Source: Mycobacterium sp. (GTDB lineage Bacteria > Actinomycetota > Actinomycetes > Mycobacteriales > Mycobacteriaceae). Taken from it: a stretch of DNA of 5,968 bases. This document shows, piece after piece, positions 1 to 5,860 of the stretch. Under the pieces are notes generated by a model that saw only the letters and a list, made by a program, of their open reading frames with translations, was not told the DNA's origin and made no database searches. The stretch's first letter is position 1. The number at the start of each line of letters is the position of its first letter. The translations under genes were made by a program, and so were the position numbers. The stretch covers positions 1-5,968 of the forward strand of contig JAQSXQ010000212.1 of NCBI GenBank assembly GCA_029256565.1, written 5' to 3'.

Positions 1-743
1 ACCGGTCCCAGCTTGACGCGCAGGTCGCCGATCGTGGTCCAGGCTCCCGGGTTGGGCGTCACGGCCCGGATCCGCCGGTCGACCACGTGGGCGGGCAGAT
101 CCCATCGCACGCGCGCCTCCTCGACGGTGATCTTCGGGGCGACGGTCACGCCCTCGCTGGGTTGCGGCACCGCGGTCAACGATCCGTCGGCGATCCCGTC
201 GAGGGTCGACTCGAGCAGGCCCGCGCCCGAGGTGGCCAGCCGTCCCAGCAGGTCGCCTGCGGTGTCAGTCGGCCGGATCGTCTCGGTCACGACGCCGAAG
301 ACGGGCCCCGAGTCGAGGCTCGGTTCGATCTGGAACGTCGTTGCGCCGGTGACGGTGTCGCCCGCCGCGATCGCGGCCTGGACCGGCGCGGCGCCCCGCC
401 ATGCGGGCAGCACCGAGAAGTGCAGGTTGATCCACCCGAGGCGGGGCACGGCCAGCAGCCCGTCACGCAGCAGCGCGCCGTAGGCGACGACGGCGCAGCA
501 GTCGGGCGCGTAGCCGGTCAGCTCGGCGACGAACTCCTCGGAGTTGGGCCGTTCGGGACGCAGCACCGGGATGCCCTCGGCGAGCGCGAGCGCGGCGACC
601 GGCGACGGGGCGGGCTTGCCGCGTCGACCGGACGCCGCGTCCGGCCGGGTCAGCACGGCCACCACGTCGTGGCGTGGCGAGTCGATCAGGCGGCGCAGGG
701 ACGGCAGTGCAGGCTCGGGCGTGCCTGCGAACACGATTCGCAT
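1..743 (-). CDS. fmt: Methionyl-tRNA formyltransferase, 3' end outside window
   Basis: Transfers a formyl group from 10-formyltetrahydrofolate to the methionine on initiator tRNA, in the cytosol, for translation initiation. 247 complete codons are visible from the ATG at 743-741; the family is about 310 residues, so roughly 60 C-terminal residues lie beyond the left edge. Seen: the N-terminal MRIVFAGTPEPA typical of Fmt (residues 1-12), the formyltransferase signature INLHFSVLPAWRGAAPVQ (105-122) and SLDSGP (142-147). N106, H108 and D144 match the catalytic Asn-His-Asp of the fold. The linker into the C-terminal tRNA-binding domain begins near residue 205. The start is fixed by the conserved N-terminus; a weak GAGGA lies 12 nt upstream (760-756), which is far for a Shine-Dalgarno. 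It is last in the visible minus-strand series, 50 nt after the LemA-type gene, in a gap with no clear promoter or terminator. The GTPEP start and WRGAAP motif favour Fmt over PurN, which shares the fold. Confidence 0.97.
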   Translation of the reverse strand, partial: MRIVFAGTPEPALPSLRRLIDSPRHDVVAVLTRPDAASGRRGKPAPSPVAALALAEGIPVLRPERPNSEEFVAELTGYAPDCCAVVAYGALLRDGLLAVPRLGWINLHFSVLPAWRGAAPVQAAIAAGDTVTGATTFQIEPSLDSGPVFGVVTETIRPTDTAGDLLGRLATSGAGLLESTLDGIADGSLTAVPQPSEGVTVAPKITVEEARVRWDLPAHVVDRRIRAVTPNPGAWTTIGDLRVKLGP

Positions 744-793
744 GGTTGGTCTTCGTCCTCGGGTGTCAGTGGGATGTCTCGGCCGTGTACCTA

Positions 794-1330
794 TCAGCGT
801 GGCATCTGGTAGTACTCGCGTTCGCCGACGCCTGCCAGAGGGGCGACGAGCATCCACGGGATGGTGCCGACCAACCGGTTCAGGGTGGCGACGGCGTCGT
901 TGTAGTACTGGCGCGCGAACGCCAGCGTCTTCTCGGTGTCGGCCAGGTTCTCCTGCAGATTCAGGAAGTTCTCCGACGCCGCGGACTGCGATTGCTTGCG
1001 GCCGGCGGCGAGCAGCAGGCCCACCGCGTCGTCGAGGTCGCGTTCGGCGGCACTGCGCTGCGCCACCGACGTGCCGCCTGTTGCGGACGTGAGTGCGTTC
1101 TGCGCCGACGTGACCCGGTCGAGCAGCGTCCGCTCGTGCACGGCGAAGGTCTCGACGGTGTGCACCAGGCTCGGGATCAGCGACGCGCGCCGGGTCAGCT
1201 CCACGTCGATGCCCGCCAGCGCCTCGGCGACTCGGACGTCGGCGGTCCGGATCTTGTTGTAGCCCACCACGAAGCCGACGAGCACCAGCGATAGCAACAT
1301 CAGGACGAGGACGAGTACCGCGGTCACCAC
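794..1330 (-). CDS. LemA family membrane protein
   Basis: A 178-residue LemA-family protein, close to the usual 180-200. Residues 3-23 form one hydrophobic N-terminal helix (signal anchor); the rest is predicted to be a long helical bundle, outside the membrane by analogy with the family. Seen: YNKIR right after the membrane segment (24-28), RRASLIPSLV (48-55, family pattern R..LIPNLV) and the signature from N121 to Y143, with NFLNLQ, TEK, ARQYYND and N151. The function of LemA proteins is not established; they often sit beside DUF2207 or TPM-domain membrane proteins, as here. The start is GTG at 1330 or GTG at 1327, giving a 7- or 4-nt overlap with the DUF2207 stop. I prefer 1330 because AGGAGGT (1345-1339) lies 8 nt before it. 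Translation is probably coupled to the upstream gene. The stop is TGA at 796-794. Confidence 0.95.
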   Translation of the reverse strand: MVTAVLVLVLMLLSLVLVGFVVGYNKIRTADVRVAEALAGIDVELTRRASLIPSLVHTVETFAVHERTLLDRVTSAQNALTSATGGTSVAQRSAAERDLDDAVGLLLAAGRKQSQSAASENFLNLQENLADTEKTLAFARQYYNDAVATLNRLVGTIPWMLVAPLAGVGEREYYQMPR

Positions 1331-3147
1331 GAGCCGCCACCTCCTCCTCCGCCGCCGCCACCGCCACCACCGCTGCTACTGCTGCTGCTCGAACTGCTGC
1401 CGCTGCTCGAGGACGACGACGCCTGTGACGCGGTGTACGCGCCGATCGACGAGGACAGCGCCGACTCGAAGCCGTCGAAGTCCGCCCCGCCGCCCGAGCC
1501 GATGGACGAGTCACCGTCGCTCGAACTCGACGAGGAGTGGTACCAGACCGGTTGCGGTGCAGCGGTTCCCGTGGCGGCCCGGTACTTCTCCGCCCATGCC
1601 GCCGCGGTACCCGCCGCCACGGCGTAGGGAACGTAGGCCGTGTAGAGATCCTTGCGGGCGGCGAAGTCGAAGCGCGTCTCCGCGGAATCCGTCGACAGCA
1701 GCCGGTGGAAACCCTCGGCACGCGACCACAGTTGGCGGCCCGCCTCGGTGCGCCTCGTGCCGACGCCGGCGGCCCACGCCCCGACGGTGAGCGCGAAGAA
1801 CGCCGCGAACGGCAGGCCCCACATCGTGGCGGGAAAGCCCCACCGGAAGAAGCCGCACAGCGCGAGGATCGCCGCGACCGCGTTGGCCGAACGGATCCAC
1901 AGTTCCTTGCTGCGCGTCTCCGTCAGCTTCTCGTCGCGCGCCCACTTGCGGACCGCCTCGGCGAGTTCCTTCTTGGCCTTCTGCAGCTTCGCTCCCGCCT
2001 TGGCCGATTCCCTCGCCTCGAAGACCGTCCCCCGGCCCATCACCTTGAGGGTGGACGCGACCGCAATGCCGACCGGGTCGACGTCGATCCAGTCCTTGCG
2101 CTCGGCGATGCCCCGCACGTTCCACTGCGTGTCGCTCACCTGGCGGAGTTCGACCAGGTCGCGTTCGGCGAGGTGGAACAGCGTCGCCGTCAAGCCGTTG
2201 CGCGGCGCGCGCTCGGTGCGGACGAACTCGGTCTGCACGGGCCCGAGACCGGGCGGCGGTTCGTACTGCACGGGCGCCCCGGGTACCGGCTCCACGGTGG
2301 TGCGGTACCAGAGATAGCCCGCCGCGCCTGCCGCGACCGTGATGCCGAGCACCCACGCCGCGGTGACGACGGACTGGCCGAACACGCGGTCCCAGGACTG
2401 CGACCACGGCAACTCGACGCGTTGCGGCGTCGGCACGTCCACGCCGGCCCGCAGCGTCACAGGCGTGCGCGGTGGCAGGTCGGTCGCGGAGAACTCGACG
2501 GTGTCGCCGTCCACGGTCAGGCCGGTGCACGCGCGCCCGACCCCGAAGCCGACCGCGCACCGGGCACCCGTCACGTCGCCGGGCAGGGTGGCGCGGATGC
2601 GCACGCGCTCGATCTCGTTGTTCCACGACGGCGCCACGACGTTCCAGAAGAACGTGCTCTCCGAATCCGGTCGGCCCACCTCGGTGGCGAAGCGGCGATC
2701 CGCTCCCGTCGTGCCGGGGTCGAGCACCCCGTCGATGGTGTACCGGATCTCGTAGGTGTGGGCGCCGGGCCACAACGTGCTGTCGGGGTCGCCGATCTTG
2801 GCGACGCGGAACCGGTCGGCGTCCTCCCAGAGCAACTGGTTGGCCACCGGCTCGCCGTCCAGGAGGATCGACGTGATCTCCGGGGTCTGCCGCACGGACG
2901 GCTCGTTGCGGTTGGCGACGTCCCAGTACCGGAAGATGCCGTGCCGTCCTGGCGGGAAGTCACCGGTGATCGTCTCGACCGCGGTCAGGTCGCCGTCGGC
3001 GCTGACGGTGAAGTCGGCGCGGTAGTCGGTGATCACCACGGGGTCGTCGGCGGCGCCTGCGGCGGAGCCGGAACTGAACACCAGCGGCCACAGCAGTCCG
3101 AGGGCGATCAGCCCGAGGAGAAGCAACCATCCGAGGATCCTGCGCAC
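1324..3147 (-). CDS. DUF2207 family membrane protein with Ser/Gly-rich C-terminal tail
   Basis: 607 residues, GTG start at 3147-3145, fixed by GGGAGGT just upstream. Layout: signal segment after two arginines (4-24, possible AGA-A cleavage near 31-33); a beta-rich external domain (about 35-250) with FPPGRHGIFR at 64-73, WNVVAP at 168-173 and a possible disulfide C197-C207; a membrane helix (259-281); a cytosolic part with the DUF2207-like TATLFHLAERDLVEL (320-334) and a charged helical stretch (375-418); two closely spaced membrane helices (421-437, 441-462); and the family-like YVPYAVAAGTAAAW (505-518). The tail from 537 is almost all Ser, Gly, Asp and Ala and ends in 13 glycines, Ser and Trp. 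The biochemical role is unknown for the family. It lies 23 nt after priA and overlaps the LemA-type gene, its likely partner. Family assignment is from remembered motifs and architecture; the topology was read by eye. Confidence 0.92.
   Translation of the reverse strand: MRRILGWLLLLGLIALGLLWPLVFSSGSAAGAADDPVVITDYRADFTVSADGDLTAVETITGDFPPGRHGIFRYWDVANRNEPSVRQTPEITSILLDGEPVANQLLWEDADRFRVAKIGDPDSTLWPGAHTYEIRYTIDGVLDPGTTGADRRFATEVGRPDSESTFFWNVVAPSWNNEIERVRIRATLPGDVTGARCAVGFGVGRACTGLTVDGDTVEFSATDLPPRTPVTLRAGVDVPTPQRVELPWSQSWDRVFGQSVVTAAWVLGITVAAGAAGYLWYRTTVEPVPGAPVQYEPPPGLGPVQTEFVRTERAPRNGLTATLFHLAERDLVELRQVSDTQWNVRGIAERKDWIDVDPVGIAVASTLKVMGRGTVFEARESAKAGAKLQKAKKELAEAVRKWARDEKLTETRSKELWIRSANAVAAILALCGFFRWGFPATMWGLPFAAFFALTVGAWAAGVGTRRTEAGRQLWSRAEGFHRLLSTDSAETRFDFAARKDLYTAYVPYAVAAGTAAAWAEKYRAATGTAAPQPVWYHSSSSSSDGDSSIGSGGGADFDGFESALSSSIGAYTASQASSSSSSGSSSSSSSSSGGGGGGGGGGGGGSW
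1327..1419 (-). repeat. Ser/Gly codon-repeat tract encoding the DUF2207 C-terminal tail
   Basis: This tract encodes residues 577-607 of the DUF2207 protein: six Ser, Gly, nine Ser, thirteen Gly, Ser, Trp. At the DNA level it is runs of AGC/TCG/AGT and then GGT/GGC/GGA codons on the minus strand, in mixed order, so it is only an imperfect trinucleotide repeat. Mixed synonymous codons argue for selection on the peptide rather than recent slippage, but such tracts can still vary in length between strains. Gly-rich tails ending in a tryptophan are common in DUF2207 and TPM-domain proteins. Confidence 0.85.
1339..1345 (-). promoter_or_regulatory. Shine-Dalgarno of the LemA-type gene, inside the poly-Gly codons
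   Basis: Minus-strand AGGAGGT is a full match to the anti-SD core. It lies 8 nt before the GTG at 1330 and 11 nt before the GTG at 1327. It is formed by consecutive GGA and GGT glycine codons of the overlapping DUF2207 gene, so the same bases encode the tail and the ribosome binding site. Confidence 0.75.
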
Positions 3148-3150
3148 GTC

Positions 3151-3157
3151 ACCTCCC
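3151..3157 (-). promoter_or_regulatory. Shine-Dalgarno of the DUF2207 gene
   Basis: GGGAGGT on the minus strand sits in the 23-nt gap between the priA stop (TAA, 3173-3171) and the GTG start at 3147, 3 nt before that start. Spacing is on the short side, but there is no competing start that keeps the two arginines and hydrophobic segment of the signal sequence. Confidence 0.7.
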
Positions 3158-3170
3158 TGGTTTGGACGCC

Positions 3171-5132
3171 TTACCCTATGTGCAGCGGGTCGATCTGTAC
3201 GCGAACGGGCGATCCGTCGTGGCGGGCGCTGGCCACGCCGGTGGCCTTGCGCAATGCCGCGGCCAATTCGAGGCCCTGCTCGCGCGGCACCCGGACGAGC
3301 ATGCGGATGACGGGTCCGTCGACCGGTTCGCCCGCGGGGCGGCGCGCGCCGGGCGGCAGGTCCACCGGCCCCAGCACCTCGGCCCCCTCTGGAAGTGTCG
3401 CGGTGTCGATCAGGGCGGCCGCCGATGCGACGTCACCATCGATCGCCGCCATGTGCGCGGCGGGCGGCAGCCCGACCTCGGTCCTCGCGTCGAGTTCGGC
3501 CTCGGCCGCCGCCACGGGATCCCACCGGACGAGTGCCTGCACCGTCGGGATCGCGGACTCGGCGACGACGGCGACCACGCCGCCCTCGGACTGCGGCCGC
3601 ACCAGCGCGCCCGCGGCCATCCAACGGCGCAGCGCGTCCTCCCCAGCACGCAGGTCCTGCCTGCCGAGCAGCGCCCATCCGTCGAGCAGGAGCGCGGCGC
3701 CGTACCCGCCCGGCGCGACGGGTTCGGCGCCCGGCGTCGCGACCACCAGGGCCGGAGTGTCCGGAACCGTCGCGAGCACGGCATCCCCGCCCGAGGTGAC
3801 GACGGTGGTGCCCGGGAAGGCCCTGCCGAGTTCCTCTGCGGTGCGCCGGGCACCGACCACGACGGCCCGCACGGCGTCCGACCCGCAGCGGGCGCACCGC
3901 AGTGCGGGCTCGTGTCGGCCGCACCAGCGGCACACCGCGCCGGTCGTGTCGCGGTCGGGCAGTGACAGCGGCCCGGTGCAGTGCCGACAGCGGGCGATGG
4001 CCCGGCAGCGTCCGCATGCGAGTGCGGGCACGTACCCGCGCCGCGGCACCTGCACCAGCACGGGCGCGCCCGCCGTCAGCGCGGAGCGGGCGGCGTCCAG
4101 CGCCATCGTCGGCAGCCGGGCGGTGCGCGCTGCCGGGTCGCGCTCTTGGGCGTAGGCACTGTCCTCGATGGCGACGACCCGCGCCGCCCTGGCCCGCACC
4201 TGCGGGCGGGGGGCCACCAGGTCGTGTGCCCACCGGGACCGCACCAGGGCCTGCGACTCGGCGGTCCGCGAGTACCCGCCGATCAGCGCCGCGCAGCGCA
4301 CCTGGTGGGCGCGCAGCATCGCCACCTCGCGGGCGTGCGAGTACGGCGCGCGCGGTTCGGCGAGGCTGTCGTCGCCGTCGTCCCAGACCATGACTAGTCC
4401 GAGGTCGGCGACGGGTGCGAAGACCGCGCTGCGGGTGCCGATCACGAAGCGGGCGCTGCCGCGCAGCACGGCCAGCCAGCGGCGGTACCGTTCGGCGGGT
4501 CCCAGCCCGGCCGACAGCGCGACCACCCTGGTCGGGTCGACGTGCCGGGACGCGGCGGCGTGCAGCGCGTCGACGTCGCTCTGGTCGGGCAGGACGGCCA
4601 GCGCAGCCCGGCCGGAGTTGACCACCGCCGCCCCCGCCTCGGCCAGCCGATCGGCCCACTGCTCCCCCGGCAGCGCCTGCCACACCGCGCGCGCCGCCCG
4701 GCCCTCGGCGAGCGCACCCAGGAAGGCCTCGGCCCGGCCGTACACCGACCACCCGGCCGGATCGACGTCGGTGGTGACGAGCGGGGCCAGCTCGGCGACG
4801 GCCTGCTTCTCGACGTTGGCGTGGCGCGGCGGCACGGCCAGCCGCAGGACGTCGGGCCGGGTTCCTGCGTAGCGGGTCGCGACGGCCTCGGCCAGGCGCC
4901 GGACGTCGGGGGTCAGGACGGGCTCGGCCGACACGACGCGGTCGAGCCAGCCCAGCTTGCCGACGTGGTCGGTGTCCGAACGCCGTTCCAGGATGAAGGC
5001 GTCGACGAGTCTGCCGTGAAATCGGACGCTGCTGACCAGGTAGTCGAACTCGCGATCGAGATGTGGCACCGACAGCATGGGCAGCACGCGTGCGATCGGC
5101 TCGTGTTCGGCGGCCTGTCTGGTCGTGCTCAC
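3171..5132 (-). CDS. priA: Primosomal protein N' (PriA), actinobacterial helicase-less form
   Basis: PriA recognises stalled or repaired replication forks and starts reloading of the replisome. 653 residues, near the roughly 655 of mycobacterial PriA. Seen: N-terminal 3'-end-binding domain with PHLDREFDYLV (23-33) and RFHGRLVD (37-44); GTRSAVFAP (232-240); eight zinc-binding cysteines in four CxxC pairs (C373/376, 382/385, 401/404, 413/416); C-terminal domain with GLPP (554-557) and the terminal VQIDPLHIG. The helicase core is degenerate: no GxGKT Walker A (the region near 145-160 reads AARAVWQALPGEQ), DDGDD (251-255) where DEEH is expected, and no QxxGRAGR motif VI. This is known for actinobacterial PriA, which probably lacks helicase activity. 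The GTG start at 5132-5130 overlaps the YhhN-family stop by 4 nt (GTGA); no clear Shine-Dalgarno precedes it, so translation is probably coupled. The open frame continues upstream to 5822, but that part shadows the YhhN-family gene. Confidence 0.96.
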   Translation of the reverse strand: MSTTRQAAEHEPIARVLPMLSVPHLDREFDYLVSSVRFHGRLVDAFILERRSDTDHVGKLGWLDRVVSAEPVLTPDVRRLAEAVATRYAGTRPDVLRLAVPPRHANVEKQAVAELAPLVTTDVDPAGWSVYGRAEAFLGALAEGRAARAVWQALPGEQWADRLAEAGAAVVNSGRAALAVLPDQSDVDALHAAASRHVDPTRVVALSAGLGPAERYRRWLAVLRGSARFVIGTRSAVFAPVADLGLVMVWDDGDDSLAEPRAPYSHAREVAMLRAHQVRCAALIGGYSRTAESQALVRSRWAHDLVAPRPQVRARAARVVAIEDSAYAQERDPAARTARLPTMALDAARSALTAGAPVLVQVPRRGYVPALACGRCRAIARCRHCTGPLSLPDRDTTGAVCRWCGRHEPALRCARCGSDAVRAVVVGARRTAEELGRAFPGTTVVTSGGDAVLATVPDTPALVVATPGAEPVAPGGYGAALLLDGWALLGRQDLRAGEDALRRWMAAGALVRPQSEGGVVAVVAESAIPTVQALVRWDPVAAAEAELDARTEVGLPPAAHMAAIDGDVASAAALIDTATLPEGAEVLGPVDLPPGARRPAGEPVDGPVIRMLVRVPREQGLELAAALRKATGVASARHDGSPVRVQIDPLHIG

Positions 5133-5860
5133 TCGGCCGGTGTAGCAGCGCCCGCCGACGCCGTAGGTCCTCGACCGAACAGGAACCCCGCGGTGATCAA
5201 CAGGATCGACGCGGCATACGCCCACCAGATCGGGACGGCGAGCGCCTCGGAACCGAGCACGAACTTCCCGATGCCGATCATGCCGTCGGACACTGCGAAG
5301 CAAACCGCGCCGAGCGCCGTCCACGGCGTCGGCAGGTCGGCAAGCAGCGCCGCGCAGGCCATGGCTCCGAGCACCACGATGTAGAGGGTGACCGGCACGG
5401 CCATCCCCTCGGCGACGAGGCGCGGCCAGAACCAGACGAGCAGGGCGACGCAGGCGACGACGAGGACGGCGCACGCCGCGACCCGCGGGGTGGTGCGGCG
5501 GGCCAGCGGGAGCAACGCGGCCAGGAAGCACAGGTGCGCGACGAGGAACGCACCGAGGCCGAGTACGAACGACGGCTCCCACCACGGCACGGCGAGCAGG
5601 GCGTCGCCCGCGGCGGAGAACGCCAAAGCCGCGACGAGCCAACGACGTTCGCGCACCACCCGGTGACCGAGCGCGGCGACTGCGAGCAGCACGGCGGTCA
5701 GCGCCTTGACCGCGGGCTGCAGCGCGAACTGGCCGGTGAGGTCGGCGCCCGACGGTAGCCGTGCGGCGGTCAGGACCAGGAACACCCCGTACGCCGCGCC
5801 GACCACGCCGGCGGCGACCCACGCGATGCGCGATCGCGACGATGCGTACGTTGTGCCCAT
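5129..5860 (-). CDS. YhhN/TMEM86 family membrane protein (lysoplasmalogenase-like)
   Basis: 243 residues with about eight hydrophobic segments, as in YhhN/TMEM86 proteins. Characterised members hydrolyse the vinyl-ether bond of lysoplasmalogen in the membrane. Seen: the conserved lysine region QPAVKALTAVLL (48-59), FSAAGD (81-86), GLGAFLVAH (101-109), PVTLYIVVLGAM (156-167) and CFAVSD (187-192); these include the polar membrane residues K52, D86, H109 and D192 expected of the family. It corresponds in position to Rv1401 of M. tuberculosis. The start used is ATG at 5860-5858, whose bases overlap the ATG of the divergent hydrolase gene; GGGAG lies 14 nt upstream, too far for a good Shine-Dalgarno. 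An alternative in-frame ATG at 5905-5903 would add 15 residues. The stop overlaps the priA start. Substrate is uncertain, because plasmalogens are not typical of aerobic mycobacteria; YhhN membership is much firmer than the enzymatic role. Confidence 0.9.
   Translation of the reverse strand: MGTTYASSRSRIAWVAAGVVGAAYGVFLVLTAARLPSGADLTGQFALQPAVKALTAVLLAVAALGHRVVRERRWLVAALAFSAAGDALLAVPWWEPSFVLGLGAFLVAHLCFLAALLPLARRTTPRVAACAVLVVACVALLVWFWPRLVAEGMAVPVTLYIVVLGAMACAALLADLPTPWTALGAVCFAVSDGMIGIGKFVLGSEALAVPIWWAYAASILLITAGFLFGRGPTASAGAATPAE
5829..5838. repeat. 10-bp perfect palindrome near the divergent starts
   Basis: CGCGATCGCG reads identically on both strands and is flanked by two direct copies of GATGCG (5825-5830 and 5841-5846). 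It lies 21-30 nt upstream of the hydrolase ATG, where a regulator could bind, but it is also coding sequence (Ser-Arg-Ser-Arg) of the YhhN-family gene, and GC-rich palindromes are frequent by chance here. Confidence 0.3.
5847..5852 (+). promoter_or_regulatory. Candidate -10 box for the hydrolase gene (leaderless)
   Basis: TACGTT fits the actinobacterial -10 pattern TANNNT and ends 6 nt before the ATG at 5859, which places the expected transcription start on the A of that ATG. This is the usual geometry of mycobacterial leaderless genes and fits the absence of a Shine-Dalgarno. No recognisable -35 is present, which is common in mycobacteria. The box lies within the first codons of the minus-strand YhhN-family gene. 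Confidence 0.35.

Noticed and set aside
744..793. Possible promoter or terminator in the 50-nt gap before fmt
   Set aside because: On the minus strand I find no TANNNT box and no stem-loop with a T run; only a weak GAGGA. Read-through from the upstream gene is the simpler reading.
87..1294. Several plus-strand open frames of 100-240 codons opposite fmt and the LemA-type gene
   Set aside because: Their compositions are low-complexity Arg/Gly/Ala shadows, with no motif and no ribosome binding context.
3148..3170. Possible terminator between priA and the DUF2207 gene
   Set aside because: The 23 nt hold only the Shine-Dalgarno and no inverted repeat, so the genes are probably cotranscribed.
1537..4155. 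872-codon plus-strand open frame antisense to the DUF2207 gene and priA
   Set aside because: It is rich in Arg, Gly, Ala and His with no domain I recognise. It mirrors the codon bias of two well-supported minus-strand genes, as is usual in GC-rich DNA.
3433..4752. 439-codon minus-strand open frame inside priA
   Set aside because: It is a frame-shifted shadow of priA; the priA frame carries all the recognised motifs across the same stretch.
5133..5822. In-frame upstream extension of priA to a 883-residue protein
   Set aside because: The added part is Arg/Gly/Pro-rich shadow sequence of the YhhN-family gene. PriA homology begins near the GTG at 5132, which overlaps the upstream stop in the usual GTGA manner.
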